Below are positions 12,601 to 26,100 of a stretch of 64,000 nt of DNA, piece by piece (position 1 is the stretch's first letter; each line of letters begins with the position of its first letter). A program made the position numbers and the translations under genes. Source of the stretch: Liolophura sinensis. Taxonomy: Eukaryota; Mollusca; Polyplacophora; Chitonida; Chitonidae. The notes under the pieces are model-generated. The model saw only the letters and a list, made by a program, of their open reading frames with translations, was not told where the DNA came from and made no database searches. Where the stretch lies: positions 9,126,017-9,190,016 of the forward strand of contig NC_088307.1 in NCBI RefSeq assembly GCF_032854445.1, in the 5' to 3' direction.

Positions 12601-14099
12601 GATGGCAGAAACTTTGGACTGTGTGAAAGTAGCTGATGGCAGAAACTTTGGACTGTGTGAAAGTAGCTGATGGCAGAAACTTTGGACTGTGTGAAAGTAG
12701 CTGATGGCAGAAACTTTGGACTGTGTGAAAGTAGCTGGTGGCAGAAATTTTGGACTGTGTGAAAGTAGCTGATGGCAGAAACTTTGGACTGTGTGAAAGT
12801 AGCTGATGGCAGAAACTTTGGACTGTGTGAAAGTAGCTGATGGCAGAAACTTTGGACTGTGTGAAAGTAGCTGATGGCAGAAACTTTGGGCCAGTTACCT
12901 AATTCTCTCGAGTCCAACAAAAGATTACCAACCGACCCAACATTACAAACAACAGCTTGTTACCCACAAGAAACAAACTTTTTAATAATGCTTTCTGTGA
13001 ATGGAAGTGCTGTTATAAATGGAAAATGTACCAGTCAATCACTTTTTCTTGTCCTCATTTTCAAAAGAATTACAAATCATAATTATTCATCAGTTGTTGT
13101 TGGCAAGAACATGTGGAAAAATTGTTACAACATCTTTTGAGACAATTAGGTTGCTCATTTTTGGCGAAGACAATCCAAAATTACTGACTATTACTGACTA
13201 ACAGTCTATCATCAGTATTTGTACTTAACGCCAATTTTAGGATGATTGTAAGTGTTCACAATAGGGTTGACCCTGCCGATTGTAATTTCTGATTGTGAGC
13301 TTACCATCCTGATTGTGCGAGAGGGTTTTGATTGTAAATAAAACAGCGATTGTGATCTTAGTGATGTACAATCAACTTTAATTTACCATCCCTTTTTGTA
13401 AGTGGCTCCTGAGCCATGAGAAAATCTGTACATGTAATCATTGGCGTCAATTACCCAACATGCCACATGAAACTGGCTTCTCTTAAGGTGTTTGATAAAT
13501 ATGGGCTATGTTGTATATCTTTGTCATGTAATCCACACACACTGCAAAAGCTTTTATTTCTGAACCATACCCAGTTTAGCGAGCATGAGTCTAATAACTG
13601 AATCTAGTGATCCAAAAATGGCAGCTCCTTCAAATTTTAAGGTTCTGCCATCGGGAAAGTTATGGCCGTGATGTGTCTTTATTATTAGTCTCATCATGTG
13701 TCCCTCTTTCTGTTTGCACATCAGGTGGCAGAATATCTTTTAGATGAGCTCAGTTCAACTACGGAGGAGATAACTTATTTTGGAAAAGAGATTCCTGTCA
13801 CGGTCTTGTGTGACAGACAGAAGAGGCGTCTTGCTGTGTACAAGGTAGATAATGTTTTCAAACCTCCAAATGCTGTTAAACAAGATTTATTTATTTGATT
13901 GGTGTTTTACGCCATACTCAAGAATATTTCACCTATACAGCGGTAGCCAGCATTATGGTGGGAGGCAACCTTGCACAGCCCCGGGTAAACCCATGACCAT
14001 CCTCAGGTTGCCACCAGACCTTCTCACATACAGCCGGAGAGGAAGCCAGCATGAGCAGGTCTGGAACTCACAGTGACCGCATTGGTAAGAGGCTGTACA

Positions 14100-14153
<54 letters not shown>

Positions 14154-17100
14154 CCAAAAATTCTTTCTGACAAGAACCTAATTAAGCTTCACTGAAAAGA
14201 AAGCTTTTAAGGTGTCCCTACAATGCATAAGGTGGGTGGACCAATCAGAAACAAGAAAAATTTATCACTTAAAAAATGTTTAACTTCAGATGAAATACTG
14301 TACATGTATTGTGCATCATGTCAAAAATACATTACATGTATCTTGGCAGAAATACAGTACATGTATCATGGCAGAAATACAGTACATGGCAGAAATACAG
14401 TACATGTATTGTGTATCATGGCAGAAATACAGGGCATGTATTGTGTATCATGGCAGAAATACAGTACATGTATTGTGTATCATGGCAGAAATACAGTACA
14501 TGAATCATGGCAGAAATACAGTACATGTATTGTGTATCATGGCAGAAATACATTGCATGCATTGTGTACCAAGGCAGAAATACAATACATGCATTGTGTA
14601 CCATGTCAGAAATACAGGGCATGTATTGTATATCATGTCAGAAATACAGTACATGTATCATGGCAGAAATACAGTACATGCATTGTGTACCATGTCAGAA
14701 ATACAGTGCATGCATTGTGTATCATGTCAGAAATACAGTACATGTATCATGGCAGAAATACAGTACATGTATATAGTGTATCATGTCAGAAATACAGTAC
14801 ATGTATTGTGTTTCATGGCAGAAATACAGTGCATGTCTTGTGTATCATGGCAGAAACACTTTATTTAGAGAACTGCATGAGTCATGTCAGTTAAAGCTTG
14901 TGAGTGAGTGAGTGCTTGGGGTTTAACGTCGTGCTCACCAATTTTTGAGTCATATGATGACGAAGGAATAGTTAACGTGTATGTAATGTACCTCCTTGTT
15001 TCAGGACGGATTTCCACCGCTCTTTTATCTAGTGGTGCTTCACTGAGACGACTTACCGAAGAAAAGTAAGCCGCCCCGCCCGAGTCATTATACTGACACA
15101 GGTCAACCAGTCGTTGGACTATCCCTTTCATGCTGAATGCCAAGTGAGGAAGTTACAACTTCCTCTTTTAAAGTCTTAGGTGTGACTCGACCCAGGTTAA
15201 AGCTTGTAAACTGTAGGTGCCCCTCTTTACCCACATATATTTTATTATCTAAGAATGCTATTGAAATGAATCTGGACAGGCCGTCTGAAGTTGAAAGCCT
15301 CATTGTTTTTGTTTCTCAGTTACCCACTTTTAGATGATGTCTGGTTGCTAAAATTTTTGACTTGCATATACTTGCATATAATTTCAACGAGGCATGCACA
15401 ACACACCTTTCTTTGTGTTCTTCATATTTAGAGCTGTGCACCGTTAGGTGTTTGTCTTTCAATCATTGGGACACTAAAGGTGTGGCTTCATAACTGTGGG
15501 TTCTTCACTGGCAATGGGCAAGGAATGTGTACTTCCCTGCCTTTATTGTTTATGGGGCCTTGGTGGCAGTAAGAAGTCATTGGCTCTTAGGCATGTCAGG
15601 TGGCAGTTTTCGCAGTCTTGTAAAAAAAGTTTTTTTTTTGTATTTTTTATTATATGTTAGGCCACATCCTAAACTGCACTTTAAGAAATAAAAACTGAAC
15701 CTTTCATTTATCCTTAAAACAGCAATCAGTCAGATCATTTCTGAACTTCATTTTGTACAGTTACCTACAACAGACTTATACACATGTTTGCCGGAGATAT
15801 ATCTGCTGCTCAGGGGAGGCCCCATTAAATCCAGGATTTGGGGATTCCAGATAAAGGAAAAAGAAATGTTGATGTTACTCAAAATTCCAGGTAAGAATTT
15901 TATTTATTTATTTATTTATTTGTGTAGTTATTTTATTCGAATGTTATGCCATACTCAAGGGTATTTCACTTACACCACGGCATCCAGCTTTATCGTTGGA
16001 GGAAACCCGAGGGAAACCCACGATTAACTGCAGGTTGCTGCAATACCTTCCCATGTATGGCCAGTGGTGAAGCCAGCACGAGCTGCATCCAGGCAGTGAA
16101 AGCGGACAATCCTTTTGTGTCCTTGCGATATATGATGGTCAGCAGGCTGTCCAATGAAAATCTAAGTCCGGTCATACCAAAGACTGTAATAATGGTGACC
16201 ATATTATGTGACTGGGTGGGTAGTCATACCAAAGACTGTAATAATGGTGACCATATTATGTGACTGGGTGGGTAGTCATACCAAAGACTAATAATGGTGT
16301 CCATATTATGTGACTGGGTGGGTAGTCATACCAAAGGCTGTAATAATGGTGTCCATATTATGTGACTGGATGGGTAGTCATGCCAAAGACTGTAATAATG
16401 GTGTCCGTAATATGAGACTGGATGGGTAGTCATACCAAAGATTGTAATAATGGTGTCCGTAATATGTGACTGGATGGGTAGTCATACCAAAGACTATAAT
16501 AATGGTGTCCGTAATATGTGACTGGATGGGTAGTCATACCAAAGACTGTAATAATGGTTTCCGTAATATGTGACCGGATGGGTAGTCATCCCAAAGACTA
16601 ATAATGGTGTCCGTATTATGAGAATGGGTGGGTAGTCATTTCTGATGTTTTAGTTAGTAGGTCCTTCATATTGTGTCAGTTGTTAGATTCCTCCACAGTG
16701 TCAGTTGTTAGATCCTCAACACTGTGTCAGTTGTTTCATTACTCTGCAGAGTCAGTTGTTAGATTCCTCCACAGTGTCAGTTGTTAGATTCCTCCACAGT
16801 GTCAGTTGTTAGATTTCTCCACAGTGTCACTTGTTAGATTACTCCACAGTGTCACTTGTTAGATTCCTCCACAGTGGCAGTTGTTAGATTACTCCACAGT
16901 GTCAGTTGTTAGATTATATACACTATGTCAGTTGTTAGATCTTCTACACTCTGTCAGTTGTCCACAGTGTCGGTTGTTGGATTCCTCCACAGTGTCAGTC
17001 GTTACATCCTCAACACTGTGTCAGTTGTTAAATTCCTCCCCTGTTTGATTCCTCCACTATGTCGGTTGTTAAATCCTCAACACTATGTCAGTTGTTAGAT

Positions 17101-20100
17101 TCCTCCACAGTGTCAGTTGATAGATCCTCCACACTGTGTCAGTTGTTAAATTCCTCCGCAGAGTCAGTTGTTAGATTCCTCCACAGTGTCAGTTGTTAGA
17201 TTACTCCACAGTGTCAGTTGTTAGACTCCTCCACAGTGTCAGTTGTAAGATTACTCCACTGTGTCAGTCGTTAGATCCTCAACACTGTGTCAGTTGTTAG
17301 ATTCCTCTACAGTGGCAGTTGTTAGATTCCTCCACAGTGGCAGTTGTTAGATTCCTCCACAAAGTCAGTTGTTAGATTCCTCTACAGTGGCAGTTGTTAG
17401 ATTCCTCCCCTGTTTGATTCCTCCACTGTGTCGGTTGTTAAATCCTCAACACTATGTCAGTTGTTAGATTCCTCCACTGTGTCAGTTGATAGATCCTCCA
17501 CACTGTGTCAGTTGTTAAATTCCTCCGCAGAGACAGTTGTTAGATTCCTCCACAGAATCAGTTGTTAGATTCCTCCGCAGAGTCAGTTGTTAGATTCCTC
17601 CACAGTGTCACTTGTTACATTCCTCCACAGTGTCAGTTGTAAGATTACTCCACAGTGTCAGTCGTTAGATCCTCAACACTGTGTCAGTTGTTAGATTCCT
17701 CCACAGTGGGAGTTGTTAGATTCCTCCACAGTGGCAGTTGTTAGATTCCTCCACAAAGTCAGTTGTTAGATTCCTCTACAGTGGCAGTTGTTAGATTCCT
17801 CCACAGTGTCACTTGTTAGATTACTCCACAGTGTCACTTATTAGATTCCTCCACAGTGTCAGTTGTAAGATTACTCCACAGTGTCACATGTTACATTCCT
17901 CCACAGTGTCACTTGTTAGATTAGTCCACAGTGTCAGTTGTTAGATTCCTCCACAGTGTCAGTTGTTAGATTCTCTACACTGTGTCAGTTGTTAGATCTT
18001 CTACACTCTGTCAGTTATTAGATTCCTCCGCAGAGTCAGTTGTCAGATTCCTCCAAAGGGTCAGTTTATAAATTCCTCCACTGTGTCAGTTGTTAGATTC
18101 CTCCTCAGTGTCAGTTGTTAGATTCCTCCGCAGAGACAGTTGTTAGATTCCTCCACAGTGTCAGTTGTTAGATTCCTCCGCAGAGTCAGTTGTTAGATTC
18201 CTCCACAGTGTCACTTGTTACATTCCTCCACAGTGTCAGTTGTAAGATTACTCCACAGTGTCAGTCGTTAGATCCTCAACACTGTGTCAGTTGTTAGATT
18301 CCTCCACAGTGGGAGTTGTTAGATTCCTCCACAGTGGCAGTTGTTAGATTCCTCCACAGTGGCAGTTGTTAGATTCCTCTACAGTGGCAGTTGTTAGATT
18401 CCTCCACAGTGTCACTTGTTAGATTACTCCACAGTGTCACTTGTTAGATTCCTCCACAGTGTCAGTTGTAAGATTACTCCACAGTGTCACATGTTACATT
18501 CCTCCACAGTGTCACTTGTTAGATTAGTCCACAGTGTCAGTTGTTAGATTCCTCCACAGTGGCAGTTGTTAGATTACTCCACAGTGTCAGTTGTTAGATT
18601 CTCTACACTGTGTCAGTTGTTAGATCTTCTACACTCTGTCAGTTATTAGATTCCTCCGCAGAGTCAGTTGTCAGATTCCTCCAAAGGGTCAGTTTATAAA
18701 TTCCTCCACTGTGTCAGTTGTTAGATTCCTCCACAGCGTTAGTCGTTAGATTCCTCCGCAGAGTCAGTTGTTAGATTCCTCCACAATGTCAATTGTTAGA
18801 TTCCTCCACAGTGTCAGTTGTCAGATTACTCCACAGTGTCACTTGTTAGATTCCTCCACAGTGGCAGTTGTTAGATTACTCCACAGTGTCAGTTGTTAGA
18901 TTCCTCCATAGTGGCAGTTCTTAGTCTCCTCCACTGTGTCGGTTGTTAGATCCTCAACACTATGTCACTTGTTAGATTCCTCCACTGTGTCAGTTGATAG
19001 ATCCTCCACACTGTGTCAGTTGTTAAATTCCTCCACAGTGTCAGTTGTTAGATTCCTCCACAGCGTCAGTCGTTAGATTCCTCCGCAGAGTCAGTTGTTA
19101 GATTCCTCCACAGTGTCACTTGTTAGATTCCTCCACAGTGTCAGTTGTAAGATTACTCCACAGTGTCAGTCGTTAGATTCCTCCACAGTGTCACTTGTTA
19201 GATTCCTCCACAGTGTCAGTTGTAAGATTACTTCACAGTGTCACTTGTAAGATTCCTCCACAATGTCAGTTGTAAGATTACTCCACAGTGTCAGTTGTTA
19301 GATTCCCCCACAGTGTCAGTTGTAAGATTACTCCACAGTGTCAGTCGTTAGATTCCTCCACAGTGGCAGTTGTTAGATTCCTCCACAGTGTCACTTGTTA
19401 GATTCCTCCACAATGCCAATTGTTAGATTCCTCCACAATGTCAGTTGTAAGATTACTCCACAGTGTCAGTTGTTAGATTCCTCCACAGTGGCAGTTGTTA
19501 GATTACTCCACAGTGTCAGTTGTTAGATTCCTCCATAGTGGCAGTTCTTAGACTCCTCCACTGTGTCGGTTGTTAGATTCTCAACACTATGTCAGTTGTT
19601 AGATTCCTCCACTGTGTCAGTTGATAGATCCTCCACACTGTGTCAGTTGTTAAATTCCTCCACAGAGTCAGTTGTTAGATTCCTCCACAGTGTCAGTCGT
19701 TAGATTCCTGCGCAGAGTCAGTTGTTAGATTCCTCCACAGTGTCACTTGTTAGATTCCTCCACAGTGTCAGTTGTAAGATTACTCCACAGTGTCAGTCGT
19801 TAGATTCCTCCACAGTGTCACTTGTTAGATTCCTCCACAGTGTCAGTTGTAAGATTACTTCACAGTGTCACTTGTAAGATTCCTCCACAATGTCAGTTGT
19901 AAGATTACTCCACTGTGTCAGTTGTTAGATTCCTCCACAGTGTCAGTTGTAAGATTACTCCACAGTGTCAGTCATTAGATTCCTCCACAGTGGCAGTTGT
20001 TAGATTCCTCCACAGTGTCAGTTGTTAGATTCCTCCACAGTGTCAGTTCTTAGATCCTCAACACTATGTCAGTTGCTAGATTCCTCCACAGAGTCAGTCG

Positions 20101-23100
20101 TTAGATTCTCAACACTGTGTAAGTTGTTCGATCCTCAACACAGTGTCAGTTGTTAGATTCCTCCACAGTGTCAGTTGTTAGATTCTTCCACAGTGTCAGT
20201 TGTTAGATTCCTCCACAGTGTCAGTTGTTAGATTCCTCCTCAGTGTCAGTTGTTAGATTACTCCACAGTGTCAGTTGTTAGATTCCTCCACAGTGTCAGT
20301 TGTTAGATTCCTCCACAGTGGCAGTTGTTAGATTCCTCCACAAAGTCAGGTGTTAGATTCCTCCACAGTGTCAGTTGTTAGATTCCTCCACAGTGTCACT
20401 TGTTGGATTACTCCACAGTGTCACTTGTTAGATTCCCCCACAGTGTCAGTTGTAAGATTACTCCACAGTGTCACTTGTTAGATTCCTCCACAGTGTCAGT
20501 TGTTAGATTCCTCCACAGTGGCAGTTGTTAGATTCCTCCACAGTGTCAGTTGTTAGATTCCTCCACAGTGTCAGTTTTTAGATTCCCCCACAGTGTCAGT
20601 CGTTAGACTCCTCCACAGTGTCAGTTGTAACATTCCACCACAGTGTCAGTCGTTAGACTCCTCCACTGTGTCAGTTGTTAGATTCCTCCACAGTGTCAGT
20701 TGTTAGATTCCTCCACAGTGGCAGTTGTTAGATTCCTCCACAGTGGCAGTTGTTAGATTCCTCCACAAAGTCAGTTGTTAGATTCCTCCACAGTGGCAGT
20801 TGTTAGATTCCTCCACAGTGTCATTTGTTAGATTACTCCACAGTGTCACTTGTTAGATTCCTCCACAGTGTCAGTTGTAAGATTACTCCACAGTGTCAGT
20901 TGTTAGATTCCTCCACAGTGTCAGTTGTTAGATTCCTCCACAGTGTCACTTGTTAGATTCCTCCACATTGGCAGTTGTTAGATTCCTCCACAGTGTCAGT
21001 TGTTAGATCCTCAACACTATGTCAGTTGTTAGATTTCTCCACAGAGTCAGTCGTTAGATTCCTCCACAGTGTCAGTTGTTAGATTCCTCCACAGTGGCAG
21101 TTGTTAGATTCCTTCACAGTGGCAGTTGTTAGATTCCTCCACAAAGTCAGGTGTTAGATTCCTCCACAGTGGCAGTTGTTAGATTCCTCCACAGTGTCAC
21201 TTGTTAGATTACTCACAGTGTCAGTTGTTAGATTCCTCCACAGTGTCAGTTGTAAGATTACTCCACAGTGGCAGTTGTTAGATTCCTCCACAGTGGCAGT
21301 TGTTAGATTCCTCCACAGTGTCACTTGTTAGATTCCTCCACAGTGGCAGTTGTTAGATTCCTCCACAGTGGCAGTTGTTAGATTCCTCCACAAAGTCAGT
21401 TTTTAGATTCCTCCACAGTGGCAGTTGTTAGATTCCTCCACAGTGTCATTTGTTAGATTACTCCACAGTGTCACTTGTTAGATTCCTCCACAGTGTCAGT
21501 TGTAAGATTACTCCACAGTGTCACTTGTTAGATTCCTCCACAGTGGCAGTTGTTAGATTCCTCCACAGTGTCACTTGTTAGATTCCTCCACATTGGCAGT
21601 TGTTAGATTCCTCCACAGTGTCAGTTGTTAGATCCTCAACACTATGTCAGTTGTTAGATTTCTCCACAGAGTCAGTCGTTAGATTCCTCCACAGTGTCAG
21701 TTGTTAGATTCCTCCACAGTGGCAGTTGTTAGATTCCTCCACAGTGGCAGTTGTTAGATTCCTCCACAAAGTCAGGTGTTAGATTCCTCCACAGTGGCAG
21801 TTGTTAGATTCCTCCACAGTGTCACTTGTTAGATTACTCCACAGTGTCAGTTGTTAGATTCCTCCACAGTGTCAGTTGTAAGATTACTCCACAGTGGCAG
21901 TTGTTAGATTCCTCCACAGTGGCAGTTGTTAGATTCCTCCACAGTGTCACTTGTTAGATTCCTCCACATTGGCACTTGTTAGATTCCTCCACGGTGTCAG
22001 TTGTTAGAACCTCAACACTATGTCACTTGTTAGATTCCTCCACAGTGTCAGTCGTTAGATTCTCAACACTGTGTCAGTTGTTCGAACCTCAACACAGTGT
22101 CAGTTGTTAGATTCCTCCACAGTGTCAGTTGTTAGATTCTTCCACAGTGTCAGTTGTTAGATTCCTCCACAGTGTCAGTTGTTAGATTCCTCCTCAGTGT
22201 CAGTTGTTAGATTACTCCACAGTGTCAGTTGTTAGATTCCTCCACAGTGTCAGTTGTTAGATTCCTCCACAGTGGCAGTTGTTAGATTCCTCCACAAAGT
22301 CAGGTGTTAGATTCCTCCACAGTGTCAGTTCTTAGATTCCTCCACATTGGCACTTGTTAGATTACTCCACAGTGTCACTTGTTAGATTCCCCCACAGTGT
22401 CAGTTGTAAGATTACTCCACAGTGTCACTTGTTAAATTCCTCCACAGTGTCAGTTGTTAGATTCCTCCACAGTGTCAGTTGTTAGATTCCTCCACAGTGG
22501 CAGTTGTTAGATTCCTCCACAGTGACAGTTGTTAGATTCCTCCACAAAGTCAGGTGTTAGATTCCTCCATAGTGTCAGTTGTTAGATTCCTCCTCAGTGT
22601 CAGTTGTTAGATTCCTCCATAGTGTCAGTTGTAAGATTCCTCCACAGTGTCAGTTTTTAGATTCCCCCACAGTGTCAGTCGTTAGACTCCTCCACAGTGT
22701 CAGTTGTAACATTCCTCCACAGTGTCAGTCGTTAGACTCCTCCACTGTGTCACTTGTTAGATTCCTCCACAGTATCAGTTGTTAGATTCCTCCACAGTGG
22801 CAGTTGTTAGATTCCTCCACAGTGGCAGTTGTTAGATTCCTCCACAGAGTCAGTTGTTAGATTCCTCCACAGTGGCAGTTGTTAGATTCCTCCACAGTGC
22901 CATTTGTTAGATTACTCCACAGTGTCACTTGTTAGATTCCTCCACAGTGTCAGTTGTAAGATTACTCCACAGTGTCACTTGTTAGATTCCTCCACAGTGG
23001 CAGTTGTTAGATTCCTCCACAGTGTCACTTGTTAGATTCCTCCACATTGGCAGTTGTTAGATTCCTCCACAGTGTCAGTTGTTAGATCCTCAACACTATG

Positions 23101-26100
23101 TCAGTTGTTAGATTCCTCCACAGAGTCAGTTGTTAGATCCTCAACACTATGTCAGTTGTTAGATTCCTCCACAGAGTCAGTCGTTAGATTCCTCCACAGT
23201 GTCAGTTGTTAGCTTCCTCCACAGTGGCAGTTGTTAGATTCCTCCACAGTGGCAGTTGTTAGATTCCTCCACAAAGTCAGTTGTTAGATTCCCCCACAGT
23301 GGCAGTTGTTAGATTCCTCCACAGTGTCACTTGTTAGATTACTCCACAGTGTCAGTTGTTAGATTCCTCCACAGTGTCAGTTGTAAGATTACTCCACAGT
23401 GGCAGTTGTTAGATTCCTCCACAGTGGCAGTTGTTAGATTCCTCCACAGTGTCACTTGTTAGATTCCTCCACATTGGCACTTGTTAGATTCCTCCACAGT
23501 GTCAGTTGTTAGAACCTCAACACTATGTCACTTGTTAGATTCCTCCACAGAGTCAGTCGTTAGATTCTCAACACTGTGTCAGTTGTTAGATCGTCAACAC
23601 AGTGTCAGTTGTTAGATTCCTCCATAGTGTCACTTGTTAGATTCCTCCACAGTGTCAGTTGTAAGATTACTCCACAGTATCAGTCGTTAGATCCTCAACA
23701 CTGTGTCAGTTGTTAGATTCCTCCACAGTGTCACTTGTTAGATTCCTCCACAGTGTCAGTTGTAAGATTACTTCACAGTGTCACTTGTAAGATTCCTCCA
23801 CAGTGTCAGTTGTAAGATTACTCCACAGTGTCAGTTGTTAGATTCCTCCACAGTGTCAGTTGTAAGATTACTCCACAGTGTCAGTCGTTAGATTCCTCCA
23901 CAGTGGCAGTTTTTAGATTCCCTCACAGTGTCAGGCGTTAGACTCCTCCACAGTGTCAGTTGTAACATTCCTCCACAGTGTCAGTCGTTAGACTCCTCCA
24001 CTGTGTCACTTGTTAGATTCCTCCACAGTGTCAGTTGTTAGATTACTCCACAGTGGCAGTTGTTAGATTCCTCCACAGTGGCAGTTGTTAGATTCCTCCA
24101 CAAAGTCAGTTGTTAGACTCCTCCACAGTGGCAGTTGTTAGATTCCTCCACAGTGTCATTTGTTAGATTACTCCACAGTGTCACTTGTTAGATTCCTCCA
24201 CAGTGTCAGTTGTAAGATTCCTCCTCAGTGTCAGTTGTTAGATTCCTCCACAGTGTCAGTTGTAAGATTCCTCCACAGTGTCAGTTTTTAGATTCCCTCA
24301 CAGTGTCAGTCGTTAGACTCCTCCACAGTGTCAGTTGTAACATTCCTCCACAGTGTCAGTCGTTAGACTCCTCCACTGTGTCACTTGTTAGATTCCTCCA
24401 CAGTGTCAGTTGTTAGATTCCTCCACAGTGGCAGTTGTTAGATTCCTCCACAGTGGCAGTTGTTAGATTCCTCCACAAAGTTAGTTGTTAGACTCCTCCA
24501 CAGTGGCAGTTGTTAGATTCCTCCACAGTGTCATTTGTTAGATTACTCCACAGTGTCACTTGTTAGATTCCTCCACAGTGTCAGTTGTTAGATTACTCCA
24601 CAGTGTCACTTGTTAGATTCCTCCACATTGGCAGTTGTTAGATTCCTCCACAGTGTCAGTTGTTAGATCCTCAACACTATGTCAGTTGTTAGATTCCTCC
24701 ACAGAGTCAGTCGTTAGATTCCTCCACAGTGTCAGTTGTTAGATTCCTCCACAGTGGCAGGTGTTAGATTCCTCCACAGTGTCAGTTGTTAGATTCCTCC
24801 ACAGTGTCAGTTGTTAGATTCTTCCACGGTGTTAGTTGTTAGATTCCTCCACAGTGTCAGTTGTTAGATTCCTCCACAGTGTCAGTTGTTAGATTACTCC
24901 ACAGTGTCAGTTGTTAGATTCCTCCACAGTGTCAGTTGTTAGATTCCTCCACAGTGGCAGTTGTTAGATTCCTCCACAAAGTCAGGTGTTAGATTCCTCC
25001 ACAGTGTCAGTTGTTAGATTCCTCCACATTGGCACTTGTTAGATTACTCCACAGTGTCACTTGTTAGATTCCCCCACAGTGTCAGTTGTAAGATTACTCC
25101 ACAGTGTCACTTGTTAAATTCCTCCACAGTGTCAGTTGTTAGATTCCTCCACAGTGTCAGTTGTTAGATTCCTCCACAGTGGCAGTTGTTAGATTCCTCC
25201 ACAGTGACAGTTGTTAGATTCCTCCACAAAGTCAGGTGTTAGATTCCTCCACAGTGTCAGTTGTTAGATTCCTCCTCAGTGTCAGTTGTTAGATTCCTCC
25301 ACAGTGTCAGTTGTAAGATTCCTCCACAGTGTCAGTTTTTAGATTCCCCCACAGTGTCAGTCGTTAGACTCCTCCACAGTGTCAGTTGTAACATTCCTCC
25401 ACAGTGTCAGTCGTTAGACTCCTCCACTGTGTCACTTGTTAGATTCCTCCACAGTGTCAGTTGTTAGATTCCTCCACAGTGGCAGTTGTTAGATTCCTCC
25501 ACAGTGGCAGTTGTTAGATTCCTCCACAGAGTCAGTTGTTAGATTCCTCCACAGTGGCAGTTGTTAGATTCCTCCACAGTGCCATTTGTTAGATTACTCC
25601 ACAGTGTCACTTGTTAGATTCCTCCACAGTGTCAGTTGTAAGATTACTCCACAGTGTCACTTGTTAGATTCCTCCACAGTGGCAGTTGTTAGATTCCTCC
25701 ACAGTGTCACTTGTTAGATTCCTCCACATTGGCAGTTGTTAGATTCCTCCACAGTGTCAGTTGTTAGATCCTCAACACTATGTCAGTTGTTAGATTCCTC
25801 CACAGAGTCAGTCGTTAGATTCCTCCACAGTGTCAGTTGTTAGATTCCTCCACAGTGGCAGTTGTTAGATTCCTCCACAGTGGCAGTTGTTAGATTCCTC
25901 CACAAAGTCAGTTGTTAGATTCCTCCACAGTGGCAGTTGTTAGATTCCTCCACAGTGTCACTTGTTAGATTACTCCACAGTGTCAGTTGTAAGATTACTC
26001 CACAGTGGCAGTTGTTAGATTCCTCCACAGTGGCAGTTGTTAGATTCCCCCACAGTGTCACTTGTTAGATTCCTCCACATTGGCACTTGTTAGATTCCTC

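Noticed and set aside
11744..12920. Minus-strand frames up to 373 aa ([11 protein letters not shown] repeats)
   Set aside because: Produced by the 34-bp array, which cycles through three frames; no splice or start context.
14223..14894. Plus-strand frame of 223 aa ([14 protein letters not shown] repeats)
   Set aside because: Translation of the 32-bp minisatellite.
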